Shown here: positions 37,219-46,752 of the stretch, piece after piece
Layout of the letters: every line of letters starts with the position of its first letter
How positions within the stretch are numbered: position 1 is the stretch's first letter
DNA from: CAUZJO01 sp963580245
GTDB taxonomy: Bacteria > Sumerlaeota > Sumerlaeia > MVZB01
Reading direction: 5' to 3'
Length of the DNA: 64,000 nt
Assembly: GCA_963580245.1 (NCBI GenBank)
Contig: CAUZJO010000004.1
Span: 15,709-79,708, forward strand
Position numbers and translations under genes: made by a program
The notes under the pieces: generated by a model
What the model was told of the DNA's origin: nothing
Database searches by the model: none
Seen by the model: the letters and a program-made list of their open reading frames with translations, nothing else

Positions 37219-38931
37219 TTATTGCTCGATGTGGAACGCGGGCTCCTGCCGATAAAGGGCCAGGCGCGCCTCGCTGTGATCCCGCAGGTAGGGGACGTTA
37301 TCCACGAAGTCCATCACCAGCGCCTCGGTCTTGCCCGGGGCCGGCCGCAAGGCCCGGCCGATACGCTGGTAGGCCCGCGATTGAGATTTTCCCCCGCCCG
37401 CCAGAATAACCGCATCCAGCGTCGGCACATCGAGTCCTTCGTCGGCAAGCGTGGTGGCGATCAGGACGGGGCGCAATTTCTGTTCCAACTCCTTCAGGCA
37501 TCGCCAGCGGACTTCGCTGTCCAACGCCCCGTAGGCGAAGTTGGCCTCCGGCAACAGGTTATGGAGCAATCGGCCGTGCGCGACCTGGGCCACGAGGACC
37601 AGGACCGACCGTCCCTCGGCCGCCCACTGGGTCGCCCGTGCCGCGATCATCCGATTGCGTTCTTGGTTTTCCACAATCGCCTGCTGATAAATCTCGGGGT
37701 AGCGCCTGGCGCGAAAGATGCCCCTGGGGATCCGGCAACGGGTCATGCGCAGGCGCGGGGCGACCAGGTATCCCCCCTCAATGAGGTCCGAGCAATTGAT
37801 CGCGCTGATCTTCTCGCCCAGCGCGGCCTCGAGCAGCAGGTCACATGCGTCATCGCGCCAGGGCGTGGCCGAAAGGCCATAGCGCCACGCGGCCGAACGG
37901 GTGCGCATCGCAATCTTGTAGAACGTGTCGGCCGGGACGTGATGGCATTCGTCGAAAATGACCAGCCCGGCCTGCTCGATCGCCTCGCGGACGTGTTGCC
38001 GCGTGGACTCATCGAGCCGGGTGGGTCGCTCGGCCCGGGCGACCTCTTCGTCGGAGGCTTTGGCGGAACCCGAGGCGCGGCGCGGGCCGGCTTCGAACGC
38101 GCGGGCGGCCGTCTGGATCGTGGCCACGGTGACGGGCCCCGGACGGGCCTGGCCGTCGCCAAGGATGCCGACCTCCTGGCCAAGCTCCCTGTGCAACACC
38201 TCCTGGGTCTGATAAAGCAGGTCCAGCGTGTGGACGAAGAAAAAGGTGGGCCGGGCGATCCGGCGAATCAGATGGGCCGCGATGAGGGTCTTGCCCCCGC
38301 CCGTGGCGATCTGAATGATGCCGCGCCGCGCCGCGATCGCGTCATCGACGACCTTCTCCTGATAGGGTCGCAGCGGCGTGGGTTCCCCGTGGAAAGGAGG
38401 CATCGGCGAAGCTTCGTCGGTCCCCTCCGCGCCCTCCTCGACAACCTCAAACGGGATTTTCCGCTCCTCGAGGACTCTGCGGACCGTCGACCAGAGGCCC
38501 GCCGGGAACGTCCCTTTGCGCCGATCGAACAGGCGGCGCTTGCCGTCCCACTTTTTCGCCTTGTATTTGGGCGAGAATTTGTAGCCCGGCACGAAATAGG
38601 AGGTGACCTGGTCGATGTCGGCCAGCGGGATGCCGCCGCCGCTCAACTGGCCTTCCAGCGGCCCGATCCGCGCCGTGAGCGGTTGCCTGACGCCCGATCG
38701 TTCAAATTGCTCGAGGATCCTCGCGTCCAGACCGGACCGGTCGAGCGCGAACAGACGCAAAATCTCCTCGAGGTGGGAAAGATGAACCTCCCAGCGCCGC
38801 TCTTTGGGATTCCAACGGCGGTCATCGAGGGTCTTGATCGCTTTGACCAAACCGGCGTCGTACGGGAACGTTACAGCCACGGTATCTTCAGCTATCAGAT
38901 CGATTTGGATGGTATTGCCTCGGCAGGCCAC
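37219..38931 (-). CDS. UvsW/RadD-type superfamily 2 helicase
   Basis: Residues about 10-60 (VAVTFPYDAGLVKAIKTLDD then RRWNPKERRWEVHLSHLEEI) resemble the HARP-type domain of annealing helicases. Residues about 115-165 (FSPKYKAKKWDGKRRLFDR) resemble the N-terminal piece of phage T4 UvsW. The helicase core follows: motif I ATGGGKT, motif II DECHH, motif III SAT, and motif VI QRIGRALR. UvsW-type helicases remodel stalled forks. It starts ten bases after rpsA ends, so it is probably co-transcribed with rpsA. Confidence 0.88.
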   Translation of the reverse strand: MACRGNTIQIDLIAEDTVAVTFPYDAGLVKAIKTLDDRRWNPKERRWEVHLSHLEEILRLFALDRSGLDARILEQFERSGVRQPLTARIGPLEGQLSGGGIPLADIDQVTSYFVPGYKFSPKYKAKKWDGKRRLFDRRKGTFPAGLWSTVRRVLEERKIPFEVVEEGAEGTDEASPMPPFHGEPTPLRPYQEKVVDDAIAARRGIIQIATGGGKTLIAAHLIRRIARPTFFFVHTLDLLYQTQEVLHRELGQEVGILGDGQARPGPVTVATIQTAARAFEAGPRRASGSAKASDEEVARAERPTRLDESTRQHVREAIEQAGLVIFDECHHVPADTFYKIAMRTRSAAWRYGLSATPWRDDACDLLLEAALGEKISAINCSDLIEGGYLVAPRLRMTRCRIPRGIFRARRYPEIYQQAIVENQERNRMIAARATQWAAEGRSVLVLVAQVAHGRLLHNLLPEANFAYGALDSEVRWRCLKELEQKLRPVLIATTLADEGLDVPTLDAVILAGGGKSQSRAYQRIGRALRPAPGKTEALVMDFVDNVPYLRDHSEARLALYRQEPAFHIEQ

Positions 38932-38940
38932 GGCGTTGGA

Positions 38941-41004
38941 TTAGGTAAGGCTATCGTCCTCGAGGGTGGGTGCTTGGTCCGTTTGTTTCTCGGTCTCGCC
39001 CGTTTCGGTCTGGGGCTTCGCTTCCAGGAGCGCGGGATCGGGACTGGCGGGCGCGGCTTCGCGCGCGTCCGGCGGTTGCTCGCCTGCGGACTTGGGCGGC
39101 GACTGTGGTTGGGTCGCTTTCGCGGTGACGATGGGTTCGGAGCCGGGGGGCAGATCATCAAGCAGGTTGATCTCACCGAACAGCTCGCCCATGTTGTTGA
39201 GCGCGGCGCGATCGTTCCTCTTCATATACGAGGCGACCACCTTGCGGTCCTGTTCCTTCATCATCTGGCGGCGGCTGAGCGAAATCTTGTCGCTGCCCGG
39301 ATCGATCCGGGTGATTTTCGCCTCCAACCTCTCGCCCACCTTGACGACGTCGGCCAAGTTCTCGATGCGGTCACGGTCGAACTGCGAGATGTGCATGAAC
39401 CCTTCCAAACCGGGGGCCAAATTGATGAACGCCCCGAACTCGGTGACGTTGACGACCTCTCCCTCGACGACGTCCCCGATCTTGTGGCCGGCGAGGAAAC
39501 CCTGGACAGGGTTATCGGTCAATTGCTTGACGCCCAATGCGATCCGCCGCCGATCAGTGTCCACGTCCAGGACGACCGCCTCCAGCTCCTCCCCCAAGCT
39601 GGTGGCCTGGCGGGGTTGGTTGATGCGTTTGTCCCAGGTGAAATCGGAAACGTGAATCATTCCCTCCAAGCCCTCCTCCAATTCCAAAAAGGCCCCATAG
39701 CGCGTCAGACCCGTCACTTTCCCCTTGACGAGGTTGCCCTTGGAATAGCGTTGGGCAACCTCCAGCCACGGGTCTTCACCCAACTGCTTGAGCCCCAGTG
39801 ACATGCGGTGGGCGTCGGCATCGACCGACAGGACGACGGCGTTCAACTCCTGACCCACCTCGACGAAATCCCCCGGTTTTTTGCCCGACGCGTCCCAGGC
39901 CATGTCGGAAATGTGGATCATCCCGTCCATTCCCTCGTCGAGCCGGACGAAGGCGCCGTAACTGGTGATCGAGACGACGGGCCCGGTGACGTGGGTATCG
40001 ACCGGATAGCGTTCGGCGACGTTATCCCAGGGATTTTCGCGGGCCTTGCGACGAGACAGGGTGATTTTCCCGCTCTGCGGCTGGATCTCGATCACGTGCA
40101 CCTGCAGCGGGTCCCCTTCTTTGAGGAAATCCTCGGGCTGAGCGTTGCGCTGCCAGGAGATCTCGCTACGGGGGATCAACCCATCGATGCCGCCCAGATC
40201 GACGAAAACCCCGAAGTTCACGACGCGCTTGACGGTCACGTCCATGAGCTGACCGACCTTGAAGGAATCAAGCAGCGCGTGACGCTGTTTCTCGCGTTGG
40301 CCCTCGAGCAATTTGCGCCGCGAAAGGATGATGCGCCTTTTTTCCGGGGCGTATTCGATGATCAGGCCCTCGACCTCGCGGCCGACCCAGCTCTCAAAAT
40401 TCTCGACCCGGCGCAGGTCGATCTGCGATCCCGGCAAGAACGCCGTGGTGCCGATATCGATGATCAGGCCGCCTTTCACCGTCCGGGTAATCACCCCCTT
40501 GACCGGCGTCTCATTCTTGACCGCCTCTTCGATCATATCCATGGCGCGCCGGCGCTGGGCCTCGCGGTAGGACAGAGTTACCAGCCCCGACTCGGCGTCG
40601 CTGCCCTTGACCACCGCGTCGATCACGTCACCGACCTTGACCGTGACCGACCCCTCGTGGCTCGGCAATTCATGGAGATCGATCATGCCTTCGGATTTGT
40701 CCCCGACGTCGACCAGGACGTGGTCGGCCTTGATCGCGATGACGGTGACCGAAAGCAACTGGCCCTCGCTCAGCGAGCTGCTCATCTGGTCCAGATACTG
40801 GTCCATCATGGCGTCCATTTCCCGGTTATCCAGCTCCTGGACCTGATCGGGATCAACGTACTCGTCGGGATCGGGGATCATCGGGGCGTGGGAGGGCCGG
40901 GCCGTGGCTTCCGGGGCCGATTCGGCGCCTTGACTCGAGTCTGGCTCGATCTTCACGTTCGAATGGGTGGGCTCATTGGTGTCGCTGGTCATATCCATTG
41001 CCAT
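38941..41004 (-). CDS. rpsA: 30S ribosomal protein S1
   Basis: Six S1 RNA-binding domains in tandem: the blocks around LVDVGDKSEGMIDLHEL, GLIIDIGTTAFLPGSQIDLR, FGVFVDLGGIDGLIPRSEIS, YGAFVRLDEGMDGMIHISDM, YGAFLELEEGLEGMIHVSDF and FGAFINLAPGLEGFMHISQF mark the repeats. The 687-residue length fits long bacterial S1 proteins. S1 unfolds mRNA at the ribosome. The C-terminal about 75 residues are low-complexity (Pro, Ala, Glu). ATG codons at 41004, 40998 and 40992 are all possible starts. Confidence 0.96.
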   Translation of the reverse strand: MAMDMTSDTNEPTHSNVKIEPDSSQGAESAPEATARPSHAPMIPDPDEYVDPDQVQELDNREMDAMMDQYLDQMSSSLSEGQLLSVTVIAIKADHVLVDVGDKSEGMIDLHELPSHEGSVTVKVGDVIDAVVKGSDAESGLVTLSYREAQRRRAMDMIEEAVKNETPVKGVITRTVKGGLIIDIGTTAFLPGSQIDLRRVENFESWVGREVEGLIIEYAPEKRRIILSRRKLLEGQREKQRHALLDSFKVGQLMDVTVKRVVNFGVFVDLGGIDGLIPRSEISWQRNAQPEDFLKEGDPLQVHVIEIQPQSGKITLSRRKARENPWDNVAERYPVDTHVTGPVVSITSYGAFVRLDEGMDGMIHISDMAWDASGKKPGDFVEVGQELNAVVLSVDADAHRMSLGLKQLGEDPWLEVAQRYSKGNLVKGKVTGLTRYGAFLELEEGLEGMIHVSDFTWDKRINQPRQATSLGEELEAVVLDVDTDRRRIALGVKQLTDNPVQGFLAGHKIGDVVEGEVVNVTEFGAFINLAPGLEGFMHISQFDRDRIENLADVVKVGERLEAKITRIDPGSDKISLSRRQMMKEQDRKVVASYMKRNDRAALNNMGELFGEINLLDDLPPGSEPIVTAKATQPQSPPKSAGEQPPDAREAAPASPDPALLEAKPQTETGETEKQTDQAPTLEDDSLT

Positions 41005-41168
41005 CCGTTACGCACCCGATCGTCCCAGTCATGGGCGGGGGTGGCATTTGGGGGTTGTCATGGAAAGCCTTCATCGCGGGCCGGATTCGGGAGGCGGGCT
41101 TGATTCCGCTGCGCAGCCCCCCGACCAGATCCGGACATCCATGATTCGAATTGTCCCAAATCATGGGG

Positions 41169-41672
41169 TTAAATGTCAATGGAGTTTGGGCTTTCGGATA
41201 AATCGCTCGGTTCGACAATCAAATAGCTGGAATCGTGGCCCTTGACCCTGACGGTGACTCCGACCGTCACCTCTTCCTCCTGTCGGGCCGAACGGGCGGG
41301 GAAACGGTGGTTTCGCCAACGCACCGTTCCGGTGGGCCGCAGGACCTGAACCACCTCGACAATCTCTCCCACTCCTGGCCGCTCGCGCGCCTGCTCGTCG
41401 GCGGGAACCTCCCTGGGCGGGGGCGGGGGAGTCTGCTGGGCCGTCAATCGGATCCCCGAGCGAAAGATATAGAATGCGCAGCCGCCCGAGAGGGCCGAGG
41501 CCGCGACCACGTAAATGAGCGCCTCACCGGGGGAGTATGCACGAAAGGCGAGATAGCACGACAGACCGATGACGCAAAGGCCCGCGATGAAGCTCATCCC
41601 ATACGGGAGCACGATCTCGAGCATCATCAAGAATATTCCGACCAGCAGCAGCAGGGCGATGATCCAGAACAT
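41169..41672 (-). CDS. NfeD-like membrane protein
   Basis: Two to three membrane helices (residues about 3-30, 33-45, 50-70) are followed by a Pro-rich linker and an OB-fold: VGEIVEVVQVLRPTGTVRWR and VTVRVKGHDSSYLIVEP. NfeD proteins are thought to help stomatin-like proteins at membrane microdomains. No stomatin gene is visible next to it. It precedes rpsA by 164 bases on the same strand. Confidence 0.85.
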   Translation of the reverse strand: MFWIIALLLLVGIFLMMLEIVLPYGMSFIAGLCVIGLSCYLAFRAYSPGEALIYVVAASALSGGCAFYIFRSGIRLTAQQTPPPPPREVPADEQARERPGVGEIVEVVQVLRPTGTVRWRNHRFPARSARQEEEVTVGVTVRVKGHDSSYLIVEPSDLSESPNSIDI

Positions 41673-42082
41673 GTTCTTCCCTCGCCGATCCCGTGAAAAG
41701 CTTCAATCCCATCCGCGCAAGGGGACGGCCCCCGATCCTCCAAGGATTCTAATGATAAGGGAGCGGAAATTCAAAACCTGAAAAGCAGAACTCGGGATCC
41801 CATCCAATGCACGCGGAGAATCCGCGGGAAGCCCTGGCAACAGGAACACGATCGAGAATCCTGGTCGTTGAATCCTAACATGGGGGCGTCTCGCAACGAC
41901 GGCGAGAGAGACCGGACCGGAATCATTCAGGGGCCGTGAAAGAAGTAGCCCCTTCCTCAGACACTATTATCTTCAATCAGGCCCGTTAATCAGGTAAAAT
42001 GTGGCCTTGTGGTTGCTGTGTTGGCGATTCGGCAATATGAGTGCCCCCGCCGCCGGGCCCAAATCTGGAGGTTTTAAGGTTA
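41673..42082 (+). other. Upstream region of acnB
   Basis: About 410 bases between divergent nfeD and acnB. Promoters for both should be here, but I could not settle on one. The acnB ribosome site GGAGG (42067-42071) is clear. No small gene found. Confidence 0.4.
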
Positions 42083-44650
42083 ATGAACGAGACGTATCGC
42101 ACACACGCCGAGGAACGCGCCGCGATGGGTATTCCCCCCCTTCCGCTGGGCCCGGAGCAAGCGAGGGAACTGTGCGAGTTGATCCAAAGCCCCTCCGACG
42201 GCATGGAGCAAGAGCTGCTCGATCTGCTCTCCCAGCGCATCCCCCCTGGGGTTGACCCCGCCGCCCAGGAGAAAGCCTGTTTCCTGACCCGCGTCGCCAA
42301 AGGCGAGACCTCATGCCCGCTCATCTCCAAGACCGAGGCCGTGCGGATGCTCGGGACGATGCTCGGCGGCTACAACCTTAACTCGCTGATCGAGTTCCTC
42401 AAAGTCCCGGAACTGGCCGAGACGGCCGCCGACGCCCTGAGCCATACGCTGCTGATCTTCGACGCCTATCATCAAGTCATCGAGATGGCCGATGGCGGCA
42501 ACGCGGCGGCCGCGAGCGTCATCGAATCCTGGGCCCAGGGTGGTTGGTTCACCGACCGGCCGCCACTGCCCGAACAGATGACGGTCATGATCTACAGGGT
42601 CGAGGGTGAGATCAACACCGACGACCTCTCGCCGGCGATCCACGCCGTCTCGCGCGCCGACATCCCGCGCCACGCGCTCACGATGGGCGAGAAACGCTTC
42701 CCCGAAGGCCGCGACCAGATCGCCCGGATGCGCGCCGAGGAGCATCAGGTCGCGTTTGTCGGCGACGTGGTCGGGACCGGCTCCTCGCGCAAATCGGCCA
42801 CCAATTCCTTGTTGTGGTACATCGGCGAAGACATCCCCCATATCCCCAACAAGCGGCGCGGAGGCGTCGTCATGGGCGGGACCCTCGCTCCGATCTTCTT
42901 CAACACGCTCCAGGATTCAGGCGCCCTGCCGATCCAGTGCGACGTCTCGGGCCTGAAGACCGGCCAGGTCGTCACGGTCCATCCCTCCGAGGGCCAGATC
43001 ACGGACGAGGCGGGCGAGGTTGTCACAACCTTTGAACTCGTGCCCAACACGCTCCCCGACGAGTACCGGGCCGGCGGTCGCGTGCCCCTGATCATCGGCC
43101 GCAAGCTGACCGAAAGCGTCCGCAAGGCCCGCGGCATGGACCCGAGCGACCTATTCATCAAACCCCAGTTCGTCGTCAAGGAAGGCACCAGCTTCACGTT
43201 GGCCCAGAAGATGGTCGGCCGCGCGTGCGGCGTCGAGGGCATCCACCCGGGAACCAGTTGCACCCCCAAGATGACGAGCGTCGGCAGTCAGGATACCACC
43301 GGCCCGATGACCCGCGATGAGATGATCGAGCTGGCCTGCCTGGGATTCAGCGCCGACCTGGTCATGCAATCGTTCTGCCACACGGCCGCCTACCCCACCG
43401 ACGCCGACAAGAGGACCCACGCCACGCTGCCCGAGTTCATCATCAATCGCGGCGGCGTCCCGCTCAAACCCGGCGACGGGATCATCCACAGTTGGCTTAA
43501 CCGCATGTTGTTGCCCGACACGGTCGGGACCGGCGCCGACAGCCACACGCGGTTCCCCATCGGCATCAGCTTCCCCGCCGGCTCGGGCCTGGTGGCCTTC
43601 GCCGCGGCGCTGGGGGTGATGCCGCTCGAGATGCCCGAGTCGGTCCTGGTGCGTTTCAGTGGCGAGCTGCGTCCCGGCATCACGTTGCGCGACGTCGTCA
43701 ACGCCATCCCTTACCATGCGACCAAAGCGGGCCTACTGACCGTCGCGGCGAAGAACAAGAAGAACGTCTTCAACGGCCGCGTCCTGGAGATTGAAGGCCT
43801 GCCGAAGCTGAAGGTCGAGCAGGCGTTCGAAATCTCCGACGCCTCGGCCGAGCGGTCGGCGGGCGGCTGCACGATTGAACTCGACCCCGAGCCGGTCATC
43901 GAATACATCCGCTCCAATGTCACGCTGCTCAAGTCGATGATCGCCGACGGCTACCAGGACGCCCGCGCGCTCGAGCGCCGCATCCGCAAGATGGAAGCCT
44001 GGCTCACCGAGCCGGTCCTGATGCGCCGCGACGCCAACGCCCAGTTCGCCGCGGTCCTCGAGATCGACCTGGGCGAGATCACCGAGCCGCTGGTCGCCTG
44101 CCCCAACAACCCCGACGACGTGCGCCCGCTCAGCGAGGTCGCCAACGATCCCGTCGATGATGTCTTCATCGGCTCGTGCATGACCAACATCGGCCACTAC
44201 CGCGCCGCCGCCAAGGTCCTGGAGGACGAACGCTCGCTGCCCGTTCGCCTGTGGGTCTGCCCCCCGACCAAGATGGACGAGACCCAGCTCAAAACCGAAG
44301 GCGTCTACGAGGTCTTCGAGCGGATCGAGGGCTGCCGCACCGAGCTGCCCGGTTGCAGCCTGTGCATGGGGAATCAGGCGCGGCTGGAGCCGGGATCGAC
44401 CTGCATGTCAACCTCGACGCGCAACTTCGACGGCCGCATGGGCGACAACTGCCGCGTCTACCTGGGCAGTGCCGAGGTCTCGGCCGTCACCGCCATCCTC
44501 GGCCGCGTCCCCACGCCCCGGGAGTATATGGACGCGGTCGTACGCAAAATCGACCCCCTGGCCGCCGAACTCTACCGCTACCTCAACTTCGACCAGCTCA
44601 AGGCCTTCCGCGACAAAGCCGCCAGGGTTGAGACCGCCGGCGTTACTTGA
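42083..44650 (+). CDS. acnB: Aconitate hydratase B
   Basis: AcnB interconverts citrate and isocitrate (and 2-methyl-cis-aconitate). The start METYRTHAEERAAMGIPPL-like N-terminal HEAT domain, the swivelling domain, and the 4Fe-4S ligands in the C-terminal part are visible: GSCMTNIGHYRAAAK (about residue 695) and GCSLCMGNQAR (about 755). Length 855 is normal. ATG 42083 gives the conserved N-terminus MNETYRTHAEERAAMG. Confidence 0.96.
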   Translation: MNETYRTHAEERAAMGIPPLPLGPEQARELCELIQSPSDGMEQELLDLLSQRIPPGVDPAAQEKACFLTRVAKGETSCPLISKTEAVRMLGTMLGGYNLNSLIEFLKVPELAETAADALSHTLLIFDAYHQVIEMADGGNAAAASVIESWAQGGWFTDRPPLPEQMTVMIYRVEGEINTDDLSPAIHAVSRADIPRHALTMGEKRFPEGRDQIARMRAEEHQVAFVGDVVGTGSSRKSATNSLLWYIGEDIPHIPNKRRGGVVMGGTLAPIFFNTLQDSGALPIQCDVSGLKTGQVVTVHPSEGQITDEAGEVVTTFELVPNTLPDEYRAGGRVPLIIGRKLTESVRKARGMDPSDLFIKPQFVVKEGTSFTLAQKMVGRACGVEGIHPGTSCTPKMTSVGSQDTTGPMTRDEMIELACLGFSADLVMQSFCHTAAYPTDADKRTHATLPEFIINRGGVPLKPGDGIIHSWLNRMLLPDTVGTGADSHTRFPIGISFPAGSGLVAFAAALGVMPLEMPESVLVRFSGELRPGITLRDVVNAIPYHATKAGLLTVAAKNKKNVFNGRVLEIEGLPKLKVEQAFEISDASAERSAGGCTIELDPEPVIEYIRSNVTLLKSMIADGYQDARALERRIRKMEAWLTEPVLMRRDANAQFAAVLEIDLGEITEPLVACPNNPDDVRPLSEVANDPVDDVFIGSCMTNIGHYRAAAKVLEDERSLPVRLWVCPPTKMDETQLKTEGVYEVFERIEGCRTELPGCSLCMGNQARLEPGSTCMSTSTRNFDGRMGDNCRVYLGSAEVSAVTAILGRVPTPREYMDAVVRKIDPLAAELYRYLNFDQLKAFRDKAARVETAGVT

Positions 44651-44825
44651 TCGTTCCGATACCCATCAAGGCACTGCCCGACCGGTTGGCGCTCGCACCA
44701 GCTCCAAGGCATTGATGTCAGACGTCTTGAGAAGAACATCGACCCTTTCCCCCGATTGAGCTCCGGGCGCCGGGTTCTCGATCGTTCCATCCGCTTTCAT
44801 CACAACCACATCCGTCAAAACGTAG

Positions 44826-44923
44826 GTCACGGAATTCGTCCTGGGTCAATCCAGCCTCTTGATAATTTCCAACATGGTTGATCGTCTTAGGTCTTTGGTG
44901 TGGATCGGCGCCGTTGCCACGGC
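44826..44923 (-). pseudogene. hicA relic
   Basis: Going down the minus strand from 44923, one frame reads AVATAPIHTKDLRRSTMLEI then IK; after a one-base shift the next reads EAGLTQDEFRDL. Together this matches the C-terminal half of HicA (intact neighbour: AILKQAGLTEEEFIELL). It lacks its 5' part, which ends near the direct repeat at 44934-44957. It is a dead second copy downstream of hicBA. Confidence 0.6.
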
Positions 44924-44933
44924 TTCTCAGTTA

Positions 44934-44957
44934 ATGATTGAAGTCTAGCACGAAAAA
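44934..44957. repeat. Direct repeat copy 1 flanking hicBA
   Basis: ATGATTGAAGTCTAGCACGA matches the copy at 45482-45505 with about 20 of 22 bases. It lies between the hicA relic and the intact hicA, and each copy sits upstream (minus strand) of a hic gene. Confidence 0.6.
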
Positions 44958-44984
44958 GCCCCCATTCAACTGAGCGGGGGAGCT
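44953..44984 (-). terminator. Rho-independent terminator after hicA
   Basis: On the minus strand the RNA reads AGCTCCCCC, a 12-base loop, GGGGGCTTTTT: a GC-rich stem followed by five T, just downstream of the hicA stop. Confidence 0.75.
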
Positions 44985-44990
44985 GTTCGT

Positions 44991-45215
44991 TTAGAGCAAT
45001 TCGATGAATTCTTCTTCGGTCAGACCAGCCTGTTTAAGTATGGCCTTTGTAGTGCCGCGTGGTAGATCGGCGGCATGCATTGCAACCGAAGTCATCCGCT
45101 CCTTTTGAGGGTGCCACAGGTAGAGGTGACTCCCGCGCTGGTGATGTTCGACAAACCCAGCTTTCTTGAGTGCCCGCACGACTTGTTTTGGTCGAACTGA
45201 GGGCGGCCGGATCAT
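44991..45215 (-). CDS. hicA: HicA-type mRNA interferase toxin
   Basis: 74 residues with the HicA (YcfA) fold: VVRALKKAGFVEHHQRGSHL contains the catalytic His of the RGSH motif, and the C-terminus TKAILKQAGLTEEEF is typical. HicA cleaves mRNA and is held by HicB. Its ATG overlaps the hicB stop (ATGA). A terminator follows at once. Confidence 0.92.
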   Translation of the reverse strand: MIRPPSVRPKQVVRALKKAGFVEHHQRGSHLYLWHPQKERMTSVAMHAADLPRGTTKAILKQAGLTEEEFIELL

Positions 45216-45460
45216 ACGGCGGGCGTCTTCACCTCCACCGACACGTCAAACGGCGCAGTCGCCGGCACGTCGGGTGCAGGGATGGGCTGGCCAGCTTTGA
45301 CCAGTGCTTCAAGAAACCCTTCGATGGCTTCCTGGGCCATCGCAACGGCGTGGCTCTGGTCGCGTCCCCAAGTGACGCAACCCCGCAACGCCGGCACGGT
45401 AACGGTGTAGCCGCCTTCCGGCTCGGCTTCGAGATGGATTTTGTATCGAGGCTTGTTCAT
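45212..45460 (-). CDS. hicB: HicB-type antitoxin
   Basis: The 82 residues RYKIHLEAEPEGGYTVTVPA then GCVTWG, and the helix AVAMAQEAIEGFLEALVKAG, match HicB. The C-terminus ends without a helix-turn-helix or ribbon-helix-helix DNA-binding domain, so it belongs to the short form and may not autoregulate alone. ATG 45460 is chosen because the 13 upstream residues run into the direct repeat. The antitoxin-first order is common for HicBA pairs. Confidence 0.9.
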   Translation of the reverse strand: MNKPRYKIHLEAEPEGGYTVTVPALRGCVTWGRDQSHAVAMAQEAIEGFLEALVKAGQPIPAPDVPATAPFDVSVEVKTPAV

Positions 45461-45481
45461 AGAAGTAGAATCGATCAATCG

Positions 45482-45505
45482 ATGATTGGAGTCTATCACG
45501 AAACC
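45482..45505. repeat. Direct repeat copy 2 upstream of hicB
   Basis: ATGATTGGAGTCTATCACGA, about 20 of 22 bases equal to 44934-44955. It sits about 22 bases before the hicB start on the minus strand, so it may be part of the hic promoter or operator. Confidence 0.6.
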
Positions 45506-45707
45506 CGAAAAGCGAGAAGAGCCGGATTGCGCCGAGCCTCCCCGATGGCCCGATTACCGGAGTGAATTGAATATAGTCCAAGGGGTAATGCCTGACGCTC
45601 TTGGGGTGGTTCACGACCAACCCTTGACCGGGGAAGCCCCTCTCCCGTATCCTCGAAGAAGTGGCCTCCCATGTGTGCCGGCCAGGAAACTTCACGCATC
45701 AACCCCC

Positions 45708-46739
45708 ATGCCCGAATCCACCCCAAAACCCGAGATCACGGTCCTCATCACCGCCCACAACGAGGCTGAGCATATTCAGGGGTGTCTTCAGTCGATTATG
45801 GCCCAGGACTATCCGATGGAGCGGGTTGAGATCCTGCTGGTCGATGACCGCTCCAGCGACGGGACCGCCGAGCGCGCCCAGAAGATGGGATTGGACTGCC
45901 TGCGGCTGGTGACCATCGAGGCGCGGCCCGAGAAGCTGACGGCCCGCCAGGCGGCCCTCGACCGCGGCCTCACCGAGGCCCTGGGCGAGATCATCCTGAT
46001 CACCGAGGCCGACGGCCGCGTCCCGCGCGACTGGATTCGCGAGCTGAGCGGCCACATGGGGTTCCGCGACGGGGCGGCCACGGGGCCGGTCATCTTCGCC
46101 GGGGGGCGGCGGCTGTTCACCACGCTCCAGACCCTGAGTTCGGTGCTCAATTACGCATACTACCGTTGGGCGCAACGCAGCCAGGTGACGACGGGCCTGC
46201 TGGGGGCCAACTTCGCGGTCAGGCGTGAGGCCTACCTGGAGACCGGCGGCTTTCCGGCCATCGGGTTCGCCGCCGACGAGGACGTCGCGTTGGCCCGCGC
46301 GCTCAGCGATGCGGGCTGGAGCATCCGCCATCTGAATGAACCGGCCATGCTCAACCCGACCTGCTCGGGGCTGGGCGAGTTGATCGGCCGGGCCCGCCGC
46401 AAGATGCGCAGCGCGCCGCCCATGCTTAACCTGTTCGCTCTGACCCTCATCCTGTCCATCCTGCTGCTGGCCGGCTTGGCCGTGGTGTTCGGCGGCATCT
46501 GGATCTGGATGCTGGCGTTGCGATATCTGCTGGGCCTGATGGGGATCAACCTGGCCGCCGCGCAATACGCCTCGCTCAACCTCAAATTCGAGGCTCTGCT
46601 CTTCGAACCCGTCATGACGCTGCTGGGCCTGTGGGTCTTCACCTTGAACCTGTTCTGGCCGCGCTGGACTTGGGCCGGGATCGCCTATGATCGCAAAGGC
46701 CCGATTCCGGAAACCACCGAAGCCCCGTCGCGAGCCTGA
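45708..46739 (+). CDS. Membrane-bound family 2 glycosyltransferase
   Basis: ITVLITAHNEAEHIQGCLQS, LLVDDRSSDGT and ITEADGRVP (donor-binding acids) define a GT2 domain (residues about 9-240). GLLGANFAVRREAYLETGGF and FAADEDVALARAL are the acceptor-side blocks. Three membrane helices follow (about 245-275, 280-300, 310-330), so it is anchored in the inner membrane. ATG 45708 is chosen; a 74-residue extension upstream overlaps the hic repeat and is not GT-like. It converges on the methyltransferase gene. Confidence 0.86.
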   Translation: MPESTPKPEITVLITAHNEAEHIQGCLQSIMAQDYPMERVEILLVDDRSSDGTAERAQKMGLDCLRLVTIEARPEKLTARQAALDRGLTEALGEIILITEADGRVPRDWIRELSGHMGFRDGAATGPVIFAGGRRLFTTLQTLSSVLNYAYYRWAQRSQVTTGLLGANFAVRREAYLETGGFPAIGFAADEDVALARALSDAGWSIRHLNEPAMLNPTCSGLGELIGRARRKMRSAPPMLNLFALTLILSILLLAGLAVVFGGIWIWMLALRYLLGLMGINLAAAQYASLNLKFEALLFEPVMTLLGLWVFTLNLFWPRWTWAGIAYDRKGPIPETTEAPSRA

Positions 46740-46752
46740 GCGAGACGGCCCG

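Noticed and set aside
37222..39801. 859-codon plus-strand frame opposite the helicase and rpsA
   Set aside because: Antisense shadow spanning two clear minus-strand genes.
44666..44830. Minus-strand open frame of 54 codons from GTG (VTYVLTDVVVMKADG...)
   Set aside because: It directly overlaps the end of the hicA relic, lacks a ribosome site, and matches no family I know.
44953..44984. Hairpin as terminator for acnB on the plus strand
   Set aside because: The T-run follows the stem only on the minus strand, so it serves hicA.
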